Shown piece after piece: positions 45,107 to 53,591 of a stretch of DNA of 64,000 nt. Position numbers and translations under genes: made by a program. Source of the DNA: Hylemonella gracilis ATCC 19624 (GTDB lineage: Bacteria; Pseudomonadota; Gammaproteobacteria; Burkholderiales; Burkholderiaceae_C); the NCBI RefSeq assembly GCF_000211835.1, contig NZ_AEGR01000032.1:1-64000 (forward strand), given 5' to 3'. Positions within the stretch are counted from its first letter, which is position 1, and each line of letters opens with the position of its first letter. The notes under the pieces were generated by a model, which was given only the letters and a program-made list of their open reading frames with translations, had not been told where the DNA came from and searched no databases.

Positions 45107-45775
45107 TTAGCGAATGATGGCGATCTTCTGCTGCAGACGCTTGACCGCATTGGACAGGCTGTAGCAGATCACGAAATAAAGCAGCGCGGCCAGGATGTAG
45201 GCCTCGCGCGGGTGGCTCAAGTTGTTGCCCGCCACGGTGAAGCCGTGCAGCAGGTCATGCGCGGTGATGATGTAGACCAGGGAGGTGTCCTGAAACAGGA
45301 TGATGGTCTGCGTCATCAGCACCGGCAGCATGTTGCGGAAGGCCTGGGGCAGGATCACGAACTTCATGTTCTGCGCGTAGCTCATCCCCATGGCGTAGCC
45401 GGCGAAGACCTGGCCACGCGGAATGGACTGGATGCCCGCGCGCATGATTTCGCTGAAGTAGGCGGCCTCGAAGGCGATGAAGGTGATGACCGCAGAGCCC
45501 TCGGCACCGATAGGGTGCCCAGTGACCAGGGGCACCAGCAGGAAGAACCACAGCAGCACCATCAGCAGCGGAATGGACCGCATGCCGTTGACGTAGACGG
45601 CGGCGACCATTTCCAGCGATTTGATGCCGGACAAGCGCATCAGCGCCAGCAGCGTGCCAAAGAAGATGCCGCCCAGCGTGGCAATCACGGTCAGGGCCAG
45701 GCTGAACCAGAGGCCACCCAGGACATAGGAACGGAAGACGTCCCAAGTGAAGAAGGAAAAATCCAGAACCATCAT
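45107..45775 (-). CDS. gltK: GltK, amino-acid ABC importer permease
   Basis: Inner-membrane permease of the His/Glu/Gln family, 222 residues with about five helices and the conserved coupling loop 'SIPRGQVFAGYAMGMSYAQ' followed by ILPQAFRNMLP. The start is ATG 45775 or the adjacent ATG 45772; a longer frame would overlap gltJ. It is translationally close to gltJ, whose stop is at 45777. Confidence 0.92.
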   Translation of the reverse strand: MMVLDFSFFTWDVFRSYVLGGLWFSLALTVIATLGGIFFGTLLALMRLSGIKSLEMVAAVYVNGMRSIPLLMVLLWFFLLVPLVTGHPIGAEGSAVITFIAFEAAYFSEIMRAGIQSIPRGQVFAGYAMGMSYAQNMKFVILPQAFRNMLPVLMTQTIILFQDTSLVYIITAHDLLHGFTVAGNNLSHPREAYILAALLYFVICYSLSNAVKRLQQKIAIIR

Positions 45776-45776
45776 G

Positions 45777-46544
45777 TCAGTGTCCTCCGCCGGTGGAGGC
45801 GACAAAACCGGGCACGCGCACGCGCTTCTCGATCGCAGCCATGATGCGGTTGATGGCGAAGGCGGAGATCACGTACAGCAAGGTGACAGCCAAGTACACC
45901 TCGATGCCGCGTGAGGTCTCCTCGCCCGCCTGCTGGGCGAAGAAAGTCAGCTCGGTGATGGAAACGGCGAACGCCACGGAAGAATTCTTGAAGATGTTCA
46001 TGCTCTCGCTGGTCAGCGGGGGCACGATGATGCGAAACGCCATGGGCAGCAGGACGTAGCGGTAGGTCTGCCAGGTCGAAAAACCCAAGGCCATGCCCGC
46101 GTATCGCTGGCCACGCGGCAGGGCCTGTATGCCCGTGCGCACCTGCTCGGCGATGCGCGAGGAAGTGAAGAATCCCAGGCCCATGACCACCAGCAGCAGC
46201 TTGGGCGTGTCGGCGAACACTGGGAACACCACGGGCACCACGTGGTACCAGAGGATGACCTGCACCAACAGCGGGATGTTGCGGAAGAACTCCACCCAAA
46301 CGTTCGCCAATCGGGCCAAGCGGGACGGATGGCCATGCACGTTATTGGGCAAGGTGCGCAGCACGCCAATCACGGTCCCGATGACCAAGGCGACGCACAG
46401 CGAGAGCACGGCGACTAGCACGGTCTGCCCCCAAGCCTCGATCAGCCAGCCCAGGTAGGTCTGGTCGCGGCCAAAGCCCAGGCAGTTGGCCTGCACCTGC
46501 CGCTCGATGGTGTCAGCACAGAAGATCGACCAGTCCAGTGCCAT
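45777..46544 (-). CDS. gltJ: GltJ, amino-acid ABC importer permease
   Basis: Partner permease, 255 residues, with the N-terminal extension seen in GltJ ('FGRDQTYLGWLIEAWGQTVLVA') before five helices. The coupling loop is 'ALPRGQRYAGMALGFSTWQ' followed by VLLPMAFRIIVPPL. It is separated from gltI by 109 bp holding an attenuator-like hairpin, so the receptor is expected to be made in excess over permeases. Confidence 0.92.
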   Translation of the reverse strand: MALDWSIFCADTIERQVQANCLGFGRDQTYLGWLIEAWGQTVLVAVLSLCVALVIGTVIGVLRTLPNNVHGHPSRLARLANVWVEFFRNIPLLVQVILWYHVVPVVFPVFADTPKLLLVVMGLGFFTSSRIAEQVRTGIQALPRGQRYAGMALGFSTWQTYRYVLLPMAFRIIVPPLTSESMNIFKNSSVAFAVSITELTFFAQQAGEETSRGIEVYLAVTLLYVISAFAINRIMAAIEKRVRVPGFVASTGGGH

Positions 46545-46583
46545 GTAATTACTCTCGCTAGGGTTTCAATCGGCTCTTGTGAA

Positions 46584-46641
46584 AACGCCCGCCGGGCGAA
46601 TCGCCGGGACTCGCATCTCGGCCATTCCTGCGGCGGGCGTT
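46584..46641 (-). terminator. Attenuator hairpin between gltI and gltJ
   Basis: AACGCCCGCCG (46584-46594) and its exact inverted copy (46631-46641) can form an 11-bp stem with a 36-nt branched loop; on the minus strand TTTTC follows. Such partial terminators between receptor and permease genes allow excess receptor synthesis. Confidence 0.6.
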
Positions 46642-46653
46642 CAGAGGTGCTGC

Positions 46654-47547
46654 TTACTTGTTGAATTCCTCGGCCGGAGCGTCGGACGGGTTCTTCATCA
46701 GACCTGCGAGCACCGAGCCCATGGCCAGGTTCACGCTGGTGTTCTTCGGCGGAATCGGGCTCAGGAACCACTTGGTGTAGAGCTTGTTCAACTCACCCGA
46801 CTTGATCGCGGCGCGGATGTAGTCGTCCACGGCCTTCTTGAAGGCCGGGTCATCCTTGCGCACCATGATGGCGATGGGCTCGACATTCAGCGTTTCGCCA
46901 ACGATGACGAAGTCCTTCGGGTTCTTGGAGCCGGCGATCAGGCCCGCCAGGAGGTTGTCGTCCATCACGAAAGCGTCGGCGCGGCCCGACTCGAGCAGCA
47001 GGAAGCTGTCGGCGTGGTCCTTGCCGTAGACCTCGGTGAACTTGATGTCGGCGCCGCGCTTGTGCTTGCGCAGCAGGGCCACGGAGGTGGTGCCCGTGGT
47101 GGTGGCGACGGTCTTGCCTTCCAGGTCAGCGATGGACTTGATCTTGGAGGTGGACTTGACGGCGGTGCGCACTTCCGTCACGTAGGTCGTCAGCGCGAAG
47201 CTCACGTCCTTCTGGCGGGTGGCGTTGTTGGTGGTGGAGCCGCATTCGATGTCCACGGTGCCGTTTTGCACCAGCGGGATACGGTTGGCGGAGGTCACGG
47301 GCGTGTATTCGACGGCCGCACCGGGGGCGATGGACTTCAGGATGTTCTGGCACAGCTCGACGTGGTAGCCGGTGTACTTGCCATCACCCAGGGTATAGGA
47401 CAGGGGCGGGGACGATTCACGCACGCCCATCACGACCTTGCCGGAGGACTTGATCTTGGCCAGGGTGTCGTTGGCCTGGGCTTGCACGCCTGCCGCCAGG
47501 GTCGCCAGCGCCACGGCAAAGGCGGAAACCAGCAAATGCTTCTTCAT
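46654..47547 (-). CDS. gltI: GltI, glutamate/aspartate-type periplasmic binding protein
   Basis: Family-3 solute receptor of 297 residues. The signal peptide covers about residues 1-24 (MKKHLLVSAFAVALATLAAG, then VQAQA). The mature protein has 'GKVVMGVRESSPPLSYTLGDGKYTGYHVELC' in the ligand lobe, 'SRIPLVQNGTVDIECGS'-like contacts and 'LLESGRADAFVMDD', all typical of GltI. Exported to the periplasm. AAGGAG precedes the ATG. It heads the gltIJKL-allA transcript. Confidence 0.92.
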   Translation of the reverse strand: MKKHLLVSAFAVALATLAAGVQAQANDTLAKIKSSGKVVMGVRESSPPLSYTLGDGKYTGYHVELCQNILKSIAPGAAVEYTPVTSANRIPLVQNGTVDIECGSTTNNATRQKDVSFALTTYVTEVRTAVKSTSKIKSIADLEGKTVATTTGTTSVALLRKHKRGADIKFTEVYGKDHADSFLLLESGRADAFVMDDNLLAGLIAGSKNPKDFVIVGETLNVEPIAIMVRKDDPAFKKAVDDYIRAAIKSGELNKLYTKWFLSPIPPKNTSVNLAMGSVLAGLMKNPSDAPAEEFNK

Positions 47548-47624
47548 GTGTAGAGCTCCTTGAATGAGTTCGGATGAATCCGGGATGGAAAAATTCGGAC
47601 GGCGAAGTATCTAGCAAAAAGGTG

Positions 47625-47641
47625 AGCAAAAACCGTACCCG
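47625..47641 (-). promoter_or_regulatory. Candidate sigma-54 promoter of gltIJKL-allA
   Basis: The minus strand reads CGGGTACG-GTTT-TTGCT, matching the RpoN consensus with two mismatches and exact GG-N10-GC spacing (GG at 47639-47638, GC at 47627-47626). Transcription would begin near 47614, leaving a leader of about 65 nt. Confidence 0.55.
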
Positions 47642-47696
47642 GGTCTCCATTACGGGAAAACCGGGAGCGGATTATGGCCCCAGCGGCCCTCACCAC

Positions 47697-49592
47697 TCAC
47701 GCAGCGTCCGAAACGCTTTGCTGCAGGGCCCACATGCGCGCATAGGCGCCGTTCTTCTCCAACAAGACCGCGTGCGGTCCGCGCTCCACGATGCGCCCTT
47801 GCTCGAGCACGAGGATTTCGTGCGCGTCCACGACCGTCGAGAGCCGGTGCGCGATGACCAAGGTGGTCTTGCCCCGCGCCACGCTCTGTAGTTCAGCCTG
47901 AATGGCGCGCTCATTGGCGCTGTCCAGGGCAGAGGTGGCTTCGTCGAAGATCAGAATGGGCGGATTTTTCAGCAAGGTGCGCGCGATGGCCACGCGCTGT
48001 TTCTCGCCGCCCGAGAGCTTGAGACCGCGTTCGCCCACCATGGTGTCGTAGCCCAGGGGCTGGGCGCTGACGAAGTCATGGATGTGGGCAGCCCGGGCCG
48101 CGGCCTCGATTTCCTCGCGGCTGGCGCCCCGCTCGCCAGGACGACCAGGGTCCTCGGTGCGACCGTAGCCGATGTTGTAAGCGATGGTGTCATTGAACAG
48201 CACGGTGTCCTGCGGCACGATGCCAATGGCCTGGCGCAGGCTGGCCTGGGTCACCTGTCGGATGTCCTGCCCCGCGATGCGGATGCTGCCGCCCGTGATG
48301 TCGTAGAAGCGGTAGAGCAGGCGCGCCAGCGTGGACTTGCCCGCCCCCGAAGGCCCGACCACGGCCACGGTCTTGCCCGCCGGAATCTCGAAACTCAGCC
48401 CCTGCAAGATCGGGCGGGCGGGATCGTAGGCGAAGCTGACGTCGTCGAAGCGCACGTTGGGCGGTCCCTGCTCGGGCAAGACGAGCGCCTCCGCGCCCGA
48501 CGCATCCGCCACTTCACGCTCACGCTCCAGCAAGGTGAACATCTTGTCGATGTCGGCCAGGCTCTGCTTGATTTCACGGTACAGCACGCCCAGGAAGTTC
48601 AGCGGGATGTAGAGCTGGATCATCAGGGCGTTGACCATCACCAGGTCGCCCAGCGTCATGCGGCCGTCGGCCACGCCGGACGCGGCGCGCCAGAGCATGG
48701 CCACCAATCCCGTGGCAATGATGAGCTGCTGCCCGGTGTTGAGCAGGCTCAGCGTCATCTGGCTCTTGATGGCGGCGCGCCGGTACTGCTCCAGGTGCTC
48801 GTCGTAGCGGCGCGCCTCGAAGGCTTCGTTGTTGAAGTACTTGACCGTCTCGTAGTTGAGCAGGGAATCGATGGCGCGGCCATGCGCGTTGCTGTCCATC
48901 TCGTTCATGCGACGGCGGTACTGGGTACGCCACTCGGTCACCGACACGGTGAACACGATGTAGGCGACCAACGCCGTCAAGGTGATCCAGACGAACATCG
49001 GATCGAACTTGAGCGCGAGCAAGCCCAGCACCAGGGCGAACTCGATCAGCGTGGGCAGGATGCTGTAGAGCGAGTACGAAATGAGCGTGTTCACGGCGCG
49101 CGTGCCACGCTCGATGTCGCGGGTCATGCCGCCCGTCTGCCGCTCCAGATGGAAGCGCAAGGACAGCGCATGCAAGTGACCGAAGACCTGCAAGGACAGC
49201 TTGCGCGCGGCGCCCTCGGTCGCCTTGGCGAAGATGAGCTCACGCAACTCGGTGAACAGCGAGGTCGTGAAACGCAGCGCGCCATACGCCAGCAAGAGCG
49301 CTGCCGGCACGATCACCGCCGCCGCCACCGCAGTGCTCATGCCGGTGGCGCCGCCCATGCGGTCCACCAATTCCTTAAGGAGCACCGGCACCCCCACGTT
49401 GGCGAGCTTGGCGCAGACCATGAAGCCCAGGGCCGCGAGCACCCGCCATTTGTAATGCCAAAGGTAGGGGAACAACTTGGCCAGGGTGGACCAGTCCGAG
49501 CGTCGCGCGCCAGCGGGCGCGGCAGGTGGCGTGGTCACGGCATTCAGGAGCGCGCCCGCACGGCGCGCGGGATGGTCAGCATGACCGCGCAT
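47697..49592 (-). CDS. Atm1/ABCB7-type ABC exporter (fused permease-ATPase)
   Basis: A 631-residue half-transporter that dimerises in the inner membrane. An Ala/Pro/Arg-rich N-terminus precedes six helices starting near 'LFPYLWHYKWRVLAALGF'. The segments 'GMTRDIERGTRAVNTL' and 'DSLLNYETVKYFNNEAFEARRY' mark the Atm1/HMT1 group, which exports glutathione conjugates or metal complexes. The ATPase has GPSGAGKST, LSGGEKQRVAIAR and IFDEATSALD. The ATG at 49592 is chosen; a longer frame has no ribosome-binding site. No iron-sulfur assembly genes adjoin it. Confidence 0.9.
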   Translation of the reverse strand: MRGHADHPARRAGALLNAVTTPPAAPAGARRSDWSTLAKLFPYLWHYKWRVLAALGFMVCAKLANVGVPVLLKELVDRMGGATGMSTAVAAAVIVPAALLLAYGALRFTTSLFTELRELIFAKATEGAARKLSLQVFGHLHALSLRFHLERQTGGMTRDIERGTRAVNTLISYSLYSILPTLIEFALVLGLLALKFDPMFVWITLTALVAYIVFTVSVTEWRTQYRRRMNEMDSNAHGRAIDSLLNYETVKYFNNEAFEARRYDEHLEQYRRAAIKSQMTLSLLNTGQQLIIATGLVAMLWRAASGVADGRMTLGDLVMVNALMIQLYIPLNFLGVLYREIKQSLADIDKMFTLLEREREVADASGAEALVLPEQGPPNVRFDDVSFAYDPARPILQGLSFEIPAGKTVAVVGPSGAGKSTLARLLYRFYDITGGSIRIAGQDIRQVTQASLRQAIGIVPQDTVLFNDTIAYNIGYGRTEDPGRPGERGASREEIEAAARAAHIHDFVSAQPLGYDTMVGERGLKLSGGEKQRVAIARTLLKNPPILIFDEATSALDSANERAIQAELQSVARGKTTLVIAHRLSTVVDAHEILVLEQGRIVERGPHAVLLEKNGAYARMWALQQSVSDAA

Positions 49593-49666
49593 GGGAAATT
49601 TCCGGGAGGGAGTGAGACAATTCGTGAGGTCCGCCGTATGCGGATTGTTTTCAGGAATTGTCCCCC

Positions 49667-50110
49667 ATGTCGCTTGCCCCCGTTGCCCGCCCCGCCAATC
49701 TCGGTCCCGCCACCCCACCTTCCGACGAGGAGCTGGTGCTCAAGGTCATTCCCATGCCCGCGGACTGCAACGCCAACGGCGACATCTTCGGCGGCTGGGT
49801 CATGGCCCAGGTGGACTTGGCGGGCTCCGTCATACCGGCTCGTTACGCGGGTGGGCGCATGGCCACCGTCGCCGTCAATGAGTTCCTGTTCAAGCAGCCC
49901 GTGCGTGTCGGCGATTTGCTGAGCTTCTACTCCAAGCTGGTGCGCATCGGCCGGACGTCACTGACCGTCAAGGTGGAAGTTTTTGCCGAGCGCATCCCTG
50001 CCCAAGGGCAGTTCGTCAAGGTCACTGAAGCCACCTTGACTTATGTCTGCATCGACGAGCAGGGCAAGCCGCGGGAAGTGCCACACCGACCCGCGATGAC
50101 AGCCGGATGA
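49667..50110 (+). CDS. Acyl-CoA thioesterase, hotdog fold (YciA-like)
   Basis: A 147-residue single-hotdog thioesterase hydrolysing acyl-CoAs. The family motif is 'DCNANGDIFGGWVMAQVDLAGS', with the aspartate and the following helix forming the active site, then 'VNEFLFKQPVRVGDLLSFYSKL'. Likely a trimer of dimers in the cytoplasm. The ATG at 49667 has AGGA at a good distance; a TTG three codons earlier is too close to it. Convergent with ydcF (stops 10 bp apart). Confidence 0.9.
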   Translation: MSLAPVARPANLGPATPPSDEELVLKVIPMPADCNANGDIFGGWVMAQVDLAGSVIPARYAGGRMATVAVNEFLFKQPVRVGDLLSFYSKLVRIGRTSLTVKVEVFAERIPAQGQFVKVTEATLTYVCIDEQGKPREVPHRPAMTAG

Positions 50111-50120
50111 CCGACCAGGC

Positions 50121-50888
50121 TCAAAGCCAGCCTCTCAGTCGGTAAGCCGCCAGCCCCAGCAATTCGTGCAAGGCCAATTGCCATTTGGCGGCGCCCTGTG
50201 ACAGGGAGTACTGGTGCCAGGGCGTGGTCAACCCGGCGCGGTAGTCGGTCGGCCAAGGCGTCACGTTCCAACCGGCCTTGCGAAAGGTTCGCAGGGAGCG
50301 GGGCATGTGCCACGCCGAGGTGATCAGCAACCAAGGGCGCGTGCGGTCCACGCCGGGCAAGGCGGCGCTGAACACGGCGTTGTCGTGCGTGTTGCGCGAG
50401 GCGGACTCCAATAACAGCCGCGCTGGCGGTACGCCCTGCTCGACATAGAAGCGGCGCGCACGCTCTGCCTCACTTGGGCCAGAGGCCAGCAACTCGCCCT
50501 CGCCCCCCGTGTAGAGCAACACCAGCCGTGGCTCACGCTGCAAGAGCGGCAGAGCCGCGGTCAGACGCTCGGCGGCGCTGTTGAGCGCGGGCTGGGCATG
50601 CCCTTCCCAGACGTAGCTCGACTCCGTGCTGCCCCCCAGCACGATGACACCGGCGTACCGCGACAGATCCAGCGGGTCAGGTGCGGGCTGCTGGGCTTCA
50701 AGCTGGCGCAAGACGGCATCGGGCAAGGGCTCCCAGCCCTGCAGCAGCAATACCAAGAGAGCCGCCCACAGCAAGCCCTGCCCCGTGCGGCGCCAGCGGC
50801 GTTGCAGCAGCAAGCCCACGAAAAGCAAGGCGACCACCCAGGCCAAAGGCTGGGTGAGAACGTTCAGGAGCTTGGAGAGGACGAACAT
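50121..50888 (-). CDS. YdcF/ElyC-type DUF218 protein
   Basis: A 255-residue membrane-anchored protein. Two N-terminal hydrophobic helices (residues 13-30 and 38-50) precede the DUF218 domain with 'AGVIVLGGSTESSYVW', 'ERLTAALPLLQREPRLVLLYTGGEGE' and 'SRNTHDNAVFSAALPG', then 'WLLITSAWHMPRSLRTFRKAGW'. This is the ElyC/SanA-like arrangement, linked to envelope and peptidoglycan maintenance in enterobacteria; the exact reaction is unknown. Confidence 0.88.
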   Translation of the reverse strand: MFVLSKLLNVLTQPLAWVVALLFVGLLLQRRWRRTGQGLLWAALLVLLLQGWEPLPDAVLRQLEAQQPAPDPLDLSRYAGVIVLGGSTESSYVWEGHAQPALNSAAERLTAALPLLQREPRLVLLYTGGEGELLASGPSEAERARRFYVEQGVPPARLLLESASRNTHDNAVFSAALPGVDRTRPWLLITSAWHMPRSLRTFRKAGWNVTPWPTDYRAGLTTPWHQYSLSQGAAKWQLALHELLGLAAYRLRGWL

Positions 50889-50922
50889 GGGGCCATTGTG
50901 GCGGCCCTAGGGACAGCCATAT

Positions 50923-50952
50923 TCAGACCTTACTGAAATCCGGTTTGCGCTT
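50923..50952 (-). pseudogene. Relic: last nine codons of a second enoyl-CoA hydratase gene
   Basis: The minus strand encodes KRKPDFSKV followed by TGA, identical in protein to the C-terminus of the intact enoyl-CoA hydratase 80 bp away (stop at 51009). Over these ten codons seven differ, all at third positions and all synonymous. That pattern fits a diverged coding paralogue of which only the end survives. Upstream in this frame the similarity fades within a few codons, and a TGA follows about 12 codons back. Confidence 0.6.
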
Positions 50953-51008
50953 TTGCCTACGGCGAAAACGTCAACGCCCTGCCGGGCCTGCTCTGCGGGC
51001 AGCCGACT

Positions 51009-51773
51009 TCAGACTTTGCTGAAGTCGGGTTTCCGTTTCTCCATGAAGGCTCCGAAGGCTTCGCGGGCGGCAGGTTCGCGCAGCATGCGGCCGAAGCTGG
51101 CCCCCTCCTCGCCCATGCGCGCGTTCACTTCCACGTCCAGACCTCGCTTCATGAGACGCTTGGTCTCGACCAGGGCGCTCAAGGGCTTGGCCGCGAGCTT
51201 GCGGGCCTGGGCCTGGGCGTAGGCATGGGTTTCGGCAGGCGCGAGCACGCGGTTGATGAGCCCGACTTCCAACGCGGCCTCGGCCATGAAGGGCTCGCCC
51301 AGCAGCAGGGCCTCGGCCGCGCGGTGGTAACCGAACATGCGCGGCACCAGCAGGCTGGAGGCGAACTCAGGGCACAGGCCCAGATTGACGAAGGGCATGG
51401 AGAAGGCCGCGTTGTCTCCCGCGAACACGAGGTCGCAATGGAACAGCAGGGTGGTCCCAATGCCCACGGCGGGGCCGTTGACGGCGGCAATGGCGGGCTT
51501 GGGGAATCCCGCCAGGGCGCGCATGAAGCGCCAGACAGGGGCATTCTGATCGGCCGGGGGCGCGTTCAAGAAATCGCCGATGTCGTTCCCAGCCGAGAAC
51601 ACGGTCTCGCTGCCCTGGAACACCAGCACGCGCACGCTCGCGTCCGCCGCCGCGGCTTCGACCGCATCGGCGAGTTGCGCGTACATGGCGGAGGTGATGG
51701 AGTTCTTGCGCTCGGGGCGGTTGAAACTCAGGGTGGTGATGCCGGCTTCGGTGTGGACAAGGATGTCGCTCAT
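51009..51773 (-). CDS. Enoyl-CoA hydratase/isomerase family protein
   Basis: Crotonase-fold enzyme of 254 residues in the fatty-acid operon. The fold signatures are 'TLSFNRPERKNSITSAMYAQL', the oxyanion-hole segment 'FSAGNDIGDFL' and 'NGPAVGIGTTLLFHCDLVFA'. In place of the second catalytic glutamate of hydratases the sequence reads 'FVNLGLCPEFASS', which resembles isomerase-like members. AGGAG precedes the ATG at 51773; the longer frame overlaps the neighbouring thioesterase. Last gene of the operon. Confidence 0.9.
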   Translation of the reverse strand: MSDILVHTEAGITTLSFNRPERKNSITSAMYAQLADAVEAAAADASVRVLVFQGSETVFSAGNDIGDFLNAPPADQNAPVWRFMRALAGFPKPAIAAVNGPAVGIGTTLLFHCDLVFAGDNAAFSMPFVNLGLCPEFASSLLVPRMFGYHRAAEALLLGEPFMAEAALEVGLINRVLAPAETHAYAQAQARKLAAKPLSALVETKRLMKRGLDVEVNARMGEEGASFGRMLREPAAREAFGAFMEKRKPDFSKV

Positions 51774-51813
51774 ATCGGGTCTCCTGGGTGAGGCTGTGTT
51801 GCGGGCTACGAGG

Positions 51814-52644
51814 CTACGCTTTGTAGTAGACGATCTGATGGCTGGTGGCGAGCAGCACGCCCGCCTCGTTCCAAAGTTGCGCGGACTGGTCAAAGAAGCC
51901 GTTGCGGAACTCCTGCGCACTGGCCTGACCGAGCAGCCAGCCTGGGCCCGTGGCTTGTAGTTCTTGCGCGCTGGCGTGGAAATAGGTCGTGATCGACACC
52001 GTGCCGGCGGGCGTGTAGGTGGCGCGCCGCAGCCAGACGCGTGGAAAGAAAACATCCGAACAGGCCAGCAGCGAGCAGAAGTCCAGCGGACGCGGCGGCT
52101 GGTCACGGATCCACAGCCGCGTGGTGCTGTCGGTGCCCAAGCGATCGTCCCAAGTCTCGGGAATCGAACCGCTGACCGGGCGCATCTCGTACTGGCCCAA
52201 CCAAGCCATGGCGCGCTCGAAGCCCCGCGCCGGCAGCTCGGCCGGCGCCGGAACCTGCGGCATGGGCCGGTCACTCAGGCTCCAGGTCTCGCGCCGCACC
52301 GCCGTCACCGCCGTGGCTGTGGTGACGACCTGGGGCTGGCCGTCTTCGTTGTTCTGCACGATGGCGGCCGTCCAGTGCTGGGTCGAGCGGTTGGTGCGCG
52401 CGGGCAGCACCTGCACTTCGAACGGCCCCTGCGTAAGCGCCGCCGCGTAGTTGACCGTGATGGACAAGGGCGCGCCCAGCAGATCCGGATGGCGCAGGAT
52501 GGCGGCCAGCACCACCGCCGCCGTGCTGCCGCCAAAAGGCCCCACCATGTTCCAGTAGTCGGCGCTGGTGTGGCCCGCAAAACGCGCGGGCAGGCGGTCC
52601 GTTCCGACTGGTTCCAGCCGCAGCGCGGCGTCGAATGCATGCAT
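51814..52644 (-). CDS. Acyl-CoA thioesterase, double-hotdog (TesB-like)
   Basis: A 276-residue cytoplasmic protein with two hotdog halves. The first contains 'YWNMVGPFGGSTAAVVLAAILRHPDLLGAPLSITVNYAAAL', described as the GGS-T helix motif, and the second 'PLDFCSLLACSDVFFPRVWLRR'. It matches the 'thioesterase family protein' group with acyl-CoA thioesterase-like domains. The ATG at 52644 is 11 bp after the alpha/beta hydrolase stop. It may release free acids or rescue CoA when beta-oxidation stalls. Confidence 0.82.
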   Translation of the reverse strand: MHAFDAALRLEPVGTDRLPARFAGHTSADYWNMVGPFGGSTAAVVLAAILRHPDLLGAPLSITVNYAAALTQGPFEVQVLPARTNRSTQHWTAAIVQNNEDGQPQVVTTATAVTAVRRETWSLSDRPMPQVPAPAELPARGFERAMAWLGQYEMRPVSGSIPETWDDRLGTDSTTRLWIRDQPPRPLDFCSLLACSDVFFPRVWLRRATYTPAGTVSITTYFHASAQELQATGPGWLLGQASAQEFRNGFFDQSAQLWNEAGVLLATSHQIVYYKA

Positions 52645-52655
52645 GCGTGAGGCCC

Positions 52656-53540
52656 TCAGAAGCGGGAATCGCGGGCGTAGTGCTCGTCCGCGAAGGATTG
52701 AAGCACCCGGGCGCTGCGCGGCCACAGCGCCTTGCGCATACTGTCGCGGAAGAAGCCGAAATGGCCGATGCGCGGCAGCTCAACTTCCGCCGGTCGGATG
52801 ACTTCGAGCGCCTGGGGTGCGGAGGCATACAGGGCCAGCAGGCTGCGGGTGCCCTCCAAGGTCATCATCTCGTCGTCGCTGAAGGACCAGGCGCGGATGG
52901 CGTAAGGCGCACTGGCGTAGAGATGCTCCACCTCGTGCCCTTCGGCGACCATGTAGCGTGGGTGCAGGCACCAGCGCCGCCACTGGCGAATCACCCCCGC
53001 CGGCAGGTCACCCACCATGCCTAGGCGTCGCCCCGGAAAATAGCCGCACAGCAAGGTGGCCACAGGCACCGCGAAGTACCAGAAGAACAGCACGCGACGG
53101 CGCAGGGGCGGCGCATTCTCGCGCCAGTAGCCACTGCCCGCCGCCAGGCTGAACAAGCCATCCACGCGCTCGGGGCGCTCGAACAAGCCCGGCAACTGCG
53201 CGCCCAGGCTGTGACCCAGCAGGTAGAGCGCCAGTTGAGGTCGCTCTTGGCGAGCGTGCTTCACGACCGCTTCGTAGTCGCGCGCCCAGTCAAACAGATC
53301 GGCTTTGAAGCCTCGCAGCCGACCACCTGGCACGAAGGCCAGGGAGTCGCCATGCCCACGGTAATCGAAGGTCCAGACCCGGTAACCCTCCTGAGCCAGC
53401 CAAGTCGCGTAGGCCGCGTAATAACTCTGCGGCACCCCCATCGCGCCACCGACGACCACGGTGGCCCGGGCCTCGCCCGCAGGTTCGAAAACACGCGCGG
53501 CCAGGTTCGCACCGTCGACGGTCAGGGTTCGGATTTGCAT
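52656..53540 (-). CDS. Alpha/beta hydrolase
   Basis: A 294-residue serine hydrolase. The nucleophile elbow is GHSLGAQ near residue 109, the oxyanion region is 'VVVGGAMGVPQSYYAAYA', and a likely catalytic His is in 'RIGHFGFFR' near the C-terminus. There is one hydrophobic stretch (residues 150-165) within the lid. Substrate unknown; its place among beta-oxidation genes suggests an ester or thioester of a fatty acid. It begins 51 bp after the thiolase stop. Confidence 0.85.
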   Translation of the reverse strand: MQIRTLTVDGANLAARVFEPAGEARATVVVGGAMGVPQSYYAAYATWLAQEGYRVWTFDYRGHGDSLAFVPGGRLRGFKADLFDWARDYEAVVKHARQERPQLALYLLGHSLGAQLPGLFERPERVDGLFSLAAGSGYWRENAPPLRRRVLFFWYFAVPVATLLCGYFPGRRLGMVGDLPAGVIRQWRRWCLHPRYMVAEGHEVEHLYASAPYAIRAWSFSDDEMMTLEGTRSLLALYASAPQALEVIRPAEVELPRIGHFGFFRDSMRKALWPRSARVLQSFADEHYARDSRF

Positions 53541-53591
53541 GGCGAAGCTCCTGCGTGGGACCAGCGGCCGGTTGGACCGGTCCGCCGTTTG

